Shown here in pieces: positions 1-7,557 of a stretch of DNA of 10,194 nt; within the stretch, counting starts at the first letter, position 1, and each line of letters starts with the position of its first letter. The notes under the pieces were generated by a model, which worked only from the letters and a program-made list of their open reading frames with translations, did not search any database and was not told where the DNA came from. The position numbers and the translations under genes were made by a program. The stretch is from Fragilaria radians (taxonomy: Eukaryota; Bacillariophyta; Fragilariophyceae; Fragilariales; Fragilariaceae), in the NCBI GenBank assembly GCA_900642245.1, contig CAAAJI010000091.1, positions 82,603 through 92,796 on the forward strand, read 5' to 3'.

Positions 1-719
1 CTGGAGGACGTATTTTTCTATATTATTCAGAGAAGCAGAAAGCATAAAAAATATTGTACAGTCCGTGCTGCTTTCCCCCTGATGAATGATTGTGTGCTTA
101 GGTATGAACTATCATTGCTCCGTTTAGGATTTTTGCTTTGCATGAAACTGAGTTGATGATTCCAAATTTATATGATGAATAATAAATTAGAGTCCAAACA
201 TCAAGCTGGTTGGCAATAACGGCGATTGCTCAGTTCTTAGACACGAATTCAGCGTTGCCTTAATAAAAATATTTCGTTGCGGACTTTCCTGAATTTTCTT
301 TAAAAAAACAGCTTCATTCTCAAGAATGCTATGACTTTGTCCACAAGATAACAACTTATTCAATATTACATTCCAATTTTCATAGTTTCTCAAAGGAGAG
401 TCCCTAAATTTGCAAGGAAGTCACAAAGATGTGACTGGAAATGGTCTTGAGTATAACTTCATTAATTTAATAGGAATCCTCATCATTTTATTCACAAGTA
501 GTATACAGCCTAATGATTCCCTACATTTCTCTATAACTTTATACATTGCTATTGGCTGTTGACCTGGAATTCCAAAAGAAGTTCATTGACATTCCCTCCC
601 ATTTGGATACCAATTTTTAATGTTCGTGCTACAGGCAGTTTCAAATTTGTGAGCTGAACTACTATCTTATTATGTAAACTAATACCTATGGTATTTTTCA
701 GAGCCGTGCTGAACCAGTT
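1..719. other. AT-rich region with no confident gene
   Basis: I recognise no gene here. Plus frame 1 is open from the window edge to a stop at 154-156 (about 51 codons) and could be the tail of an upstream gene, but it matches no family I know. On the minus strand one frame is open from 546 down to 187 except for a single TGA at 421-423, and another minus frame is open from beyond 896 down to 549. Neither reading shows a recognisable domain. The upper one lacks an ATG in a sensible place, since its apparent signal-peptide-like start codon is TTG, and it runs antisense to a better-supported OTU-like reading. Confidence 0.4.
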
Positions 720-743
720 GAGAAGCGACCTGGTACAGGTATT
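720..743 (+). repeat. Candidate 5' (sub)terminal inverted repeat of the hAT relic
   Basis: This 24-bp stretch contains CGACCTGGTACAGGTATT. It resembles the reverse complement of 3054-3077, which contains CGACTGGTAACTGGTATT. With one gap on each side, the CGAC...GGTATT part matches at 16 of 19 columns, and both copies begin with GAG. A further AACTGGTAA at 748-756 also matches the reverse complement of the 3' repeat cluster. Its position about 110 bp before the first OTU-like coding relic fits an element end, but it was found by eye. Confidence 0.4.
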
Positions 744-854
744 GAAAACTGGTAAGAGATAAATCATCTTCTTGAGTAAAATTACAATCGGATGGGGGCA
801 ATGATGACAACAAAGAGCGGCTTCCCCAAAAGCAAAAGAGCTGCTTACGAATAA

Positions 855-1663
855 AATAGAAAGAAGACAAAAAGTCCTGATCAATTTTATATTCAAGGAC
901 TTGGACTCTTCAAGATTTTGGAAACGTCTGGTGAAGGAAACAGTTTCTTTTTGTGTTATGCACTGTTAAAAGTAGATGAATATCTAACATGTGAAACAGA
1001 GAATTGAGCCAAAGTTTTGAAAGAAATTAAGGGTGATATGCTTTTCCGTTTAGAAGTTTTTCAAGATATGAAAGGGGAGTCAGCTAGTGCCGAACAATTT
1101 GAGGATTGGATTTACGAAATGAGAAAAGATTGGACATGTGCGGATACTATAATTATTACAATGTGCTACTTTGTGTTCCAAATTGATTTAGTACCATTTA
1201 TAAGACTGAAACAACTCATGGAAATATCATATGGGCTACATTCAGACCTATGGGGGAGCAACACCTACGAATACCGGTTGAAGTACAATATGTAACACAA
1301 ATATTCATCAACGCAAGCGATCCGCTCTATACGGCTTTATATCCTATTGATTTGGAGAAAACCATTGAGAGCTTTCAAACTGATTGCTACATGATGAAAG
1401 AGTTCACACCTAGAATTTTGCACAGTGACGATGGCATAGGAGAAATTAAAATTGATACAATTAATGATACGCTCGGTGAAACTAATGCAAAATTCAGTAT
1501 TGATGAAGAAAAGGAAAATGTGTCAGAGATTAGCATGGAAAAAGATGAGGCAAGTGAGGTAACTCAATTGTCCTATATTGTTGATAAATGCAGTTTTGTA
1601 CAAGACATTACCAAGCAAGTTGATATGTTATGGAACAATTTGCTGATTTATTCAGGACTGTGA
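855..1663 (+). pseudogene. Relic OTU-like cysteine protease domain plus acidic linker
   Basis: One frame is open from 855 to about 1256 apart from a TGA at 1005. It reads GLGLFKILETSGEGNSFF, then after about 50 residues FEDWIYEMRKDWTCADTIII. This follows the OTU layout: a conserved GDGNCLF-like catalytic-Cys motif, then a Y-x2-M...W segment. A one-base deletion in the G run at 1252-1256 moves the reading to a second frame (WGEQHLRIPVEVQ, then DPLYTALYPIDL) that resembles the OTU C-terminus around the catalytic His. The Cys position is Ser (AGT at 942-944) and the expected His-Tyr appears as Leu-Tyr, so the protease would be dead even without the stops. About 100 residues rich in Glu and Asp follow, to a TGA at 1661-1663. 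OTU assignment is by motif reading only. Confidence 0.5.
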
Positions 1664-1803
1664 AGAAAAAGCAACAACCTTGGGCATTTTTCTATCGCGG
1701 TATCAATGTAAAGAGTGTCAGTAAAATACATTGGAATTATTGCATTTTGTGTCTCTCTGAACAGCCTTCATTTCTGAAGAATTGTAGAGAAATGTATGAA
1801 TAG
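1630..1803 (+). pseudogene. Possible relic BED-type zinc finger of the hAT transposase
   Basis: A third frame overlaps the end of the acidic linker, starts at an ATG and runs 57 codons to a TAG. It contains PWAFF followed by about 20 residues and then HWNYCILC, then FLKNC. The aromatic W-x2-F, the C-x2-C pair and a later Leu-rich end with Cys fit the layout of a BED finger, which commonly lies at the N-terminus of hAT transposases. The final His of the usual C2HC/C2H2 ligand set is not evident, so the finger is either degenerate or a chance resemblance. Its place between linker and transposase body is what makes it credible. Positions 1804-1910 hold only broken reading frames. Confidence 0.35.
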
Positions 1804-1910
1804 GACTCTCAAATGTAACATCAACAATCAGAAATCATTGCCTCCATAAACAAACCTCTATTTTTTGCTCCTTCTAAAAGTATTATGAGGAAAGAAAACA
1901 GCAGGAATTC

Positions 1911-2240
1911 TTGGATGAGCAGAAGCACAGAAGTAGCTCAAAAAAGTTAAGCAATGCCTTCGTTACTATATACGCATTTCGTCGCCTCGTTTCAAATCAA
2001 GCAAAAATCAACAATTTACATGGCCAGAAGGAAGGTATGTCTCCTGAATTGCGCAAGAGATTACTATCCAAAGAAGATTGGGAAGTAGCCAGATGTTTGA
2101 TTGCAACAATGAAAGACGTTGTTGGTAGTATCACCGTGAATCAAACAAATAGATCAAATTGGTTACTATCAGATGCTATTGTTGACTTCATTCATGTTTA
2201 TTTGCAATGTAGTTGTTCCAATGATATTCCATCAGTTGAG
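1911..2240 (+). pseudogene. Relic hAT transposase, middle segment
   Basis: The open frame begins KHRSSSKKLSNAFVTIYAFR and continues through LLSKEDWEVARCLIATMKDV and VNQTNRSNWLL. In hAT transposases the equivalent is the RWxSt segment after the second catalytic Asp, then the alpha-helical region with the l-x-x-DW pattern and a T-x2-(L/W) segment. The conserved Trp of RWSS is lost. The first one or two catalytic Asp regions have no counterpart upstream, which implies an internal deletion of a few hundred codons. The frame itself stays open to a TGA at 2286-2288, but from about 2230 the hAT-like reading moves to the next frame, so the last residues of this frame are probably meaningless. Confidence 0.55.
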
Positions 2241-2883
2241 AAAAGATTGCAAAGATTGCATATTCGAAGCCATATATACAGCAGATGAAAGATTAACTAT
2301 TGGATTATATAGCAGCTACTGTGCAAATCCAATTCCTTAATCTAGATATGGTGAGAGTATTCACCTGCATGAAATTAAGGACTTATATGGAGATGCAATC
2401 ACTTCTGATTCCCAAACCACCCAGTTGGAAAACATAAAGTCAGCAGCAAATGAGGAGCTAAACATTTTTCATGCATTGTGCTCATGTCTAGATGTAGAAC
2501 ATGATGTGGATGTTCTTGCATGGTATGAGAGCGCAAAATACAAGGTGCCCAAGATTCATCGAATGGCTACTTATACATTTTTAATTCCACCGACACAAAT
2601 CCAAAATGAGTGCGAGTTTTCTCTAGCAGGTGTAATTGGTCGAGCCCGAAGAGCAAGTGTATCTTTTGAAATGCTATCTGATCTTCTCTTCATTAATCAG
2701 AATATGGATGCCTTTTCACATGAAGAAAGCATTGAACTCTTTGATGGGGACTTAAACAGTCTAAACGATGATCTAATTGATGAGGTTGAACAATTCATAG
2801 ACTTAAACAATGAGACTGAAGACTATAGCAATAAAGATAAGGAAAATAAGGGATTCAAAAGGAAGGGTATGCTAAGTTTTTGA
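2230..2883 (+). pseudogene. Relic hAT transposase, C-terminal dimerisation domain
   Basis: This frame is open from about 2230 to the TGA at 2881-2883 except for one TAA near 2338. Its core runs VLAWYESAKYKVPKIHRMA, then TYTFLIPPTQIQNECEFSLA, then GVIGRARRASVSFEML and LLFINQN. This is the hAT C-terminal signature: W-x2-h near the start, a P-T/S pair followed by E-x-x-FS-x-AG, then RR and an N-containing helix. In hAT enzymes this region mediates dimerisation and carries the last catalytic Glu; the E of NECEFS is in place. After it comes an acidic tail (ELFDGDLNSLNDDLIDEVEQ) with no known function. The residues before the core are not recognisable. This is the best-supported piece of the transposon. 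Confidence 0.75.
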
Positions 2884-2984
2884 ATTTTTGATATCAGGTT
2901 AGTAATCCAAAGATTGATTTTGCTTCAGATTAATGAATAGTTTGCCTTAAGAAAAAATAATTAGCTTTCTGCCAGTTTTGAAAC

Positions 2985-3068
2985 TACCAGGTCACCTGTA
3001 AAAAAAATATGAGATACCAGTTACCAGTTACCATGTCACCTCAAAAAATCGGAAATACCAGTTACCAG
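2985..3068 (+). repeat. Cluster of TACCAG direct repeats (subterminal repeats)
   Basis: TACCAG occurs at 2985, 3015, 3022, 3056 and 3063, with TACCAT at 3029. A longer unit of the form TACCAG, TCACCT, A-run, purine stretch is repeated imperfectly: from 2985, and again from 3015 to 3055. The opposite orientation (TGGTA) appears at 3080 and 3100, and GAGATACC (3011-3018) has an exact inverse GGTATCTC at 3081-3088. Clustered short repeats just inside the ends are typical transposase-binding sites of hAT elements, so I read this as the element's 3' subterminal region. Confidence 0.5.
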
Positions 3069-3077
3069 TCGGAACTC
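3054..3077 (-). repeat. Candidate 3' (sub)terminal inverted repeat of the hAT relic
   Basis: Read on the minus strand this segment is GAGTTCCGACTGGTAACTGG followed by TATT. It pairs imperfectly with 720-743 in inverted orientation. It lies 130 bp before the ATG of the next gene, so the transposon's 3' end abuts or forms part of that gene's upstream region. Positions 3106-3208 show no clear promoter element. Confidence 0.4.
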
Positions 3078-3208
3078 AGTGGTATCTCCGGAATTTCTAT
3101 GGTACTCGACCAAATTGGATTTTCATGTAGAGGGAAAATTTCAGACATGCAAAAGTAAAATCTTTAAATGCTTTAAAAAAAGTGCTGTGGTTGCATAGAA
3201 TTTTGAAT

Positions 3209-5907
3209 ATGAAATTAACTTTGTGTGCATCCGTTCTATTCATCTCTCCTTACAATGCTGCGTCGGTCGGCTATTTGAACCATACAGTTTTAAATATAGC
3301 CGCTCTCGTTGAAACAGAAGGATATTTCTCCTGGATGAAAGACATTTTCGAGTTTACGATCTCAATGATTAACGATAAAAATGATGGATGGAATGACGAT
3401 ATTCTGACTGACACTGAATTAGCCTTTCAAATTGCAGATCCTCAATGTGATGATTCATCAGCTCTGAATGCTTATTGGGATATCACTCAGACTAGGAATA
3501 GAGTGATTAATGCTGTCATTGGACCAAGGTGTTCAGGGGGGGCACTTGTCACCGGTATGCTCACTTCTGCACAGAAAATTCTACAAGTCCTGTATTCTGC
3601 CTCTTCCAGCAAAATTAGTGATAAGAGTGAGTATCCATATGTTTCTCGCCTTGTTGCACCGGGTGATGCAAGAGGAGAGGTAGGAGGAATGGTCGCTATG
3701 CTCCAAGGTTTTGGCTGGGATCGAATTTCAATTATTGCAACAGACTCCTCCTACACCAAGGACTATGTGAACGAATTTAATCGCTTATGGGCTGATTATG
3801 AGATTTCTTCCTCGGATAACAGTCGTCCTCAACGACGATGGTACTGTTAACGACGAATCCTTGAAGTTGGCCTTGAAGAAAATCCCTGTCAATGATCCTG
3901 TCAGAAATTCTAGAGTCATATTGCTTATTGCATATAATGATGAGGCTTATTCTATTCTCAAGCTTGCACAGGAGATGAAATTTCAGGAAGACACAATATG
4001 GGTTGGTTCGGCATCTTGGATTGGTCGCGATCCATTGAATGGTTTCAACTTTCCAATTTCATCAATACCGGGATACATTGGTTTGATGCCGTATAGAAAC
4101 AGAGACGCAGTGTATAAAAGCTATATGAATCGATTTCGAGAGTGGCAAGAAAGAAAACAAATTTCAGTCTTGACAGAAATGCCCGATTATACGGCTGAAT
4201 ATCTAGTTGATTCGATTCTAGCTGTTGCTCAGACTTTTTCAGCTACTCCGAAATATCTCTGGACAAATGCAACTCATATTTCCGCAGTCTTGAGAAGCCT
4301 CTCTTTTGATGGTATTAGCGGTCGTGTTGGCTTTACTGAGGAGGGAGATCGGCTAAATCCACAATACTCTATTGTTAATCTGCAACTAATCGAGGGAAAA
4401 TACACATGGGAGCCTGTTGGAACGACCGGTACGCAGATTGGTAGTCACTATATCGAATCCTCTAAACTTTGCTTTGCCGTATCAGGCTGTGATCTTGCTC
4501 AATATCCATCAGATAAATATCCCGTTCCTCCAAGAAATGTTGACGCATGGGTTATAGCTGTTATCTCCTCGATTGCTATCATGTTAGTTGTCGTGTTATG
4601 CATGTTACGACGAAGCCACCAGAAAAAAAGAGACCTCCAGGCAAGCATGTCAGAAATACAGAAGAAAATGGAAGCCATGCAGAAGATTGATGAAGAACTT
4701 CTCAGCCTCGATGATAAAGTTGAGGCTGCAAAGATTCGCAAGGCCCAATTGTTCCAAAAGAGAGAACTTTTACAAGAAAAGCCAGCGACTTGGTCTGATT
4801 CCAGTAACGTTTTAGTCGAAGTCCTACCTGATGACGATCAGTATTGGAAAGTTGCGAATGAATTGAAGCTCAGCATGAGTGACGCCCATATTTCCAAGTT
4901 ATGGAGGGTTCAAAATATGTCACTTTGGACATACTATTCATTTCACAACGACAGGCTTTCTATGAATGGGATAAGCCAAAATGAAAAAAATGTGTGGCAT
5001 GGTACGTCAAGTACGGACCCTGCAGTTATCTACAATGATAGACAAGACGGATTCATGATGCAGTATTCACAAAGCGGATTTTGGGGGTGAGTTTTATATT
5101 CATGCATAATTGATTGAAATGATCTCTGGAACATATTCGCTCTAACCATTCTTTAACCAATTGTCTAGTCGAGGAATCTACTTTGCAGCAAAAAGTGTGT
5201 ACTCGCATTCTTATGCCTTTCAACCCGAAAAAGGCTTGACATCAAGTATGGCATCATGGAAAGAACGGCCAAATGCTTGCAAGGATGAACGTGAAATGTT
5301 TTTGACGAAGCTATTGGTGGGTAATGAAATCAATATCAATCGAGACGAGAGTCATTCCAAAGAAGCTGAGTGTCGCGCTCTTACCGTTCCTCCCGTCAAT
5401 CCAGTCACTGGATTGAAGTACAATACTGTGACAGGAAGTACTGGAGGATCACAAGTTTGGATTGTGTATGAGAACGGTAGAGCATATCCAGATTATTTGG
5501 TCCGATACTACCGCGGTAAAAGAGATAACCGACGAACCCCATTTGACACAGAAGCAAGAGCCAAAAAGTATCGGAAGGACGCAAAGGAAGAACCATCATT
5601 AAATCACTTTACGAATAAAAAAGAGCAATCAGTAGATCTGGAAATAGGCAGTTTGCACCCAAATGTAATTTGGGAATTTCAAGATGATGGCGACTGGAAA
5701 CCCTTTGCAGACAATCACCAAGCGGAATTGGAAAAAGTGTTTCAAAATCTTTTAGCCTCACCTTCATCAGGACTGACAAAGATAAGACTTTCAACATCGA
5801 CATGGGAGTATGAAGTTGATGTGGCAGACATGGTTCAAGAAAATATCTCTCATCAGAATCGAAAGAAACGTGACATTAGGAGAGTGCAAGGTGAGAATGA
5901 TTGTTAG
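3209..5907 (+). CDS. Receptor-like protein: PBP1/ANF ectodomain, TM, coiled coil, PARP-type ART, WWE
   Basis: About 871 residues in two exons (3209-5086, 5169-5907), with a one-base frameshift near 3818. Residues 1-20 are a signal peptide (MKLTLCASVLFISPYNAASV); the ATG at 3209 is the first in frame. Residues about 22-420 are a PBP1/ANF-receptor ligand-binding domain, with the usual Cys pair (C80, C108), FGWDRISIIATDSSYTKDY and LNDDGTVNDESL. A helix at about 447-466 is followed by basic residues, implying a cytoplasmic C-terminus, then a coiled coil (about 469-526). The PARP-type ADP-ribosyltransferase domain (about 545-740) has VWHGT (H597), RGIYFA (Y630) and YENGRAYPDYLVRYYRG. The residue aligned with the catalytic Glu of poly-ADP-ribosyltransferases is V722, which predicts mono-ADP-ribosylation. 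A WWE domain (789-866; VIWEFQDDGDWKPF, ending RDIRRV) may bind ADP-ribose chains. Ligand and targets are unknown. Domains are clear from motifs; receptor function is inference. Confidence 0.88.
3815..3822 (+). other. One-base frameshift inside the receptor ectodomain
   Basis: The upstream frame ends meaningfully at ...DYEISSSD (GAT at 3815-3817) and hits TAA at 3848-3850. The downstream frame becomes meaningful at ACA 3819 (TVVLNDDGTVND). Skipping one of the two A residues at 3818-3819 joins them into a continuous PBP1 fold. No GT-AG intron explains the change: the nearest candidate (3767-3822) gives the wrong frame and removes conserved residues. Confidence 0.75.
5087..5168 (+). other. Intron of the receptor-ART gene (82 nt)
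   Basis: The donor GTGAGT (5087-5092) follows ...GGATTTTGGGG, and the acceptor ends TTGTCTAG at 5168. Removal joins GFWG to RGIYFA and restores the GxGxGIYFA block of the ADP-ribosyltransferase fold. A CTAAC at 5142-5146 is a plausible branch point. The intron is phase 2 and without splicing translation stops at 5088-5090. Confidence 0.9.
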
Positions 5908-5947
5908 GATTAAGGATATGCATATACGTTTTCCAAGTTTAGCTGGT

Positions 5948-5953
5948 AATAAA
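5948..5953 (+). promoter_or_regulatory. Possible polyadenylation signal AATAAA
   Basis: AATAAA lies 41 bases after the TAG at 5905-5907, with a T-rich stretch just downstream (about 5959-5965). This fits transcript ending for the receptor gene and favours the stop at 5907 as the true end. Poly(A) signals are loosely conserved in protists, so this is only suggestive. Confidence 0.3.
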
Positions 5954-6086
5954 TCGGGTTTTTTCGTTGCAATGACAACTAGAGCCTTATAGCATACTTC
6001 AAAGTTTTCTCAAAAAAGACTTAGTAGTTAGATTAAGAACAATAGAATAAGAAAAGGAGCTATATGAATTATCAAAAAATTGATAA

Positions 6087-6520
6087 AGAGACATTCAGAT
6101 TAGCCACATTAGAATTTCATCATTTCACGGGATCCCTGAGAGATTCCAACGATGGTGGACAAAATTCAAGGCTTATGGGATCCTTTCTGGATTTGAGGAT
6201 ACCATTCAGGAGAAAATGGACCCTACCATGCCAGAATCAAGCATACATATTGCTCCCAACGAAGACCAAAGACAGCATCAAGAGAATTCCGCAATCAACA
6301 TATATCTATCAAGCTCTATAATGACTTTTTCTAAAGAGATCATAATGGGATTTTATAACATGGCAAGAACAAAAGAATTGCTAGATGAGAGGTCTTACCT
6401 TCTGCATTTTCAGGTAAATGTTTCCACTGCAGAAAGAAATCAAGGTCAAAGAGCCAAAACACATTCATCAAGAGGCAAAAGCACTCAAAAAGCAAGGCAA
6501 ATCGAAAGATGATCAACTTG
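6087..6520 (+). pseudogene. Gag-like retrotransposon relic, plus strand
   Basis: One frame, open from a TAA at 6084-6086, reads ISSFHGIPERFQRWWTKFKA then YGILSGFEDTIQEKMDPTMP. The pattern F-x-G...F-x-x-WW-x-KF-x-AY...GF is like the N-terminal part of Ty1/copia-type gag polyproteins. A second frame at about 6410-6510 gives GKCFHCRKKSRSKSQ and a Lys-rich tail, which could be the remains of a CCHC zinc knuckle with its His and last Cys lost. There is no full gag, protease, integrase or reverse transcriptase reading nearby, and I found no LTR. It could alternatively be an unrelated decayed gene. Confidence is low because the match rests on a few aromatic and zinc-knuckle residues. Confidence 0.35.
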
Positions 6521-7557
6521 TAGCAAAAGTGACCATAATGCAAGGAACTATTAGTATGAGGATTCCGACAAAATTCAACAGCTCCCCATTGTCTACTCTA
6601 CGCAAGATTAGATATATGTCCTCTATTAAGGTATCCATGAAAAACACCTCAATTGCTTTTCATTACGATAATATTTTTAGATTAGTCATTAATTTTGAAT
6701 CGACAATTATCTCCAGGCTATGCACGTGTGTCAAACATCATTTGACTGTTCTTTATTTGCAAAGGTTAGTGAAGAAAACATGTGATTTATTGTCATCTAA
6801 ATTTTTGAGACCTTTGATTATGCGAACAAAAAACAACGACCATTCATTTTCAGTAGTTGTTATTTTAGATACATATCTGATATGATTATCATCTATATAT
6901 TCATTTACTAGCAACATTGGGCGTCTCAAAAACTGTAGAGCGACATATAATATCTTGAATTAACCCTTTCTAGATTAATTTGCTCTGCTTAAATGTAATC
7001 TTTAAGTAGGATTGTAGGATATAGAACAGTGCCCAGAAGAAAATGTATATGATTACTGATAGAATCATAGGAAGGAATAAGGTGTCTCTGATTAAGAGTT
7101 ATCAAGGATGCAGAAATCTTCACACACTGCAGCTAGCTACAGCGCATGGTGAAGGGTTAGACAACATCAGATTTTTTCAACACCGATACGGCTAATGGGA
7201 CTCAGGAGGCAGCGCAACAGACTGCCAATTTGTTAGGGGTACAAGAGACAGTCAAACCAATGCAATAAATTTCGTTGAAATTCAGGATGTACATATATAT
7301 GACAAATTGACATTTCAACATATTCAGAATTACATATTTGCTGAAGAAGCGAAGAAAAATAGTTGCAAGTAACAACATGGCAACGATCCTTAAAGATGGC
7401 TTTGAATTGAATTTACAATGACGCCAATTACAGAGGAGTTGTATGATGGAATGTTAATCAAGAGTGAAGGCACCAGTAAATGTGTCAATGACTAAGGTAG
7501 AGTTGATAAGCAGACTCATACCGTGGAGAAATGATTTATGTCAAGAAAAGAATTGAA
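6521..7557. other. Non-coding stretch with no recognisable gene
   Basis: I see no gene, RNA or repeat that I can support. A plus-strand frame continues to 6885 without resembling any family and looks like chance openness in AT-rich DNA. Another plus frame is open at about 7195-7370 (containing QDVHIYDKLTFQHIQNYIF) but is bounded by stops and unrecognised. The part nearest 7557 may be further decayed sequence of the minus-strand gag relic. Confidence 0.4.

Larger units (their letters stand above)
720..3105 (+). mobile_element. Decayed hAT-type DNA transposon (OTU-BED-hAT relic)
   Basis: This segment reads as one old transposon. Between about 855 and 2883 are plus-strand pieces, in successive frames, of an OTU-like domain, an acidic linker, a BED-like finger and the middle and C-terminal parts of a hAT transposase. 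Stops (TGA at 1005, TAA near 2338) and frameshifts (near 1256, 1660 and 2230) break the reading, and most of the transposase catalytic core between the BED-like part and about 1911 is missing. Imperfect inverted repeats lie about 110 bp outside the 5' coding relic and about 170 bp outside the 3' one. The outer boundaries are approximate: I found no convincing 8-bp target-site duplication or exact terminal repeat. Confidence 0.65.

Noticed and set aside
549..896. Minus-strand reading that looks like a small secreted protein with a signal peptide
   Set aside because: Its apparent start codon is TTG, the frame stays open further upstream without an ATG, and it runs antisense to the better-supported OTU-like reading at 855-896. 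No domain is recognisable.
3182..3208. Receptor start at GTG 3182, nine codons upstream of the ATG
   Set aside because: A GTG start is not expected in nuclear eukaryotic genes, and the ATG at 3209 places a proper signal peptide at the N-terminus.
3767..3822. Intron (GT at 3767, AG at 3822) as an explanation of the frame change
   Set aside because: Splicing it leads into a third, meaningless frame and deletes residues typical of the ANF-receptor fold.
4499..4815. Alternative readings on both strands across the TM and coiled-coil region
   Set aside because: They overlap the receptor's own frame, which has clear domain content, and show none themselves.
5405..5803. Two minus-strand open frames opposite the ART and WWE exon
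   Set aside because: They are antisense shadows of a well-supported exon with no recognisable domain.
5810..5992. Small plus-strand open frame overlapping the receptor's 3' end
   Set aside because: It starts inside the WWE coding sequence in another frame, and its residues after 5908 match nothing known.
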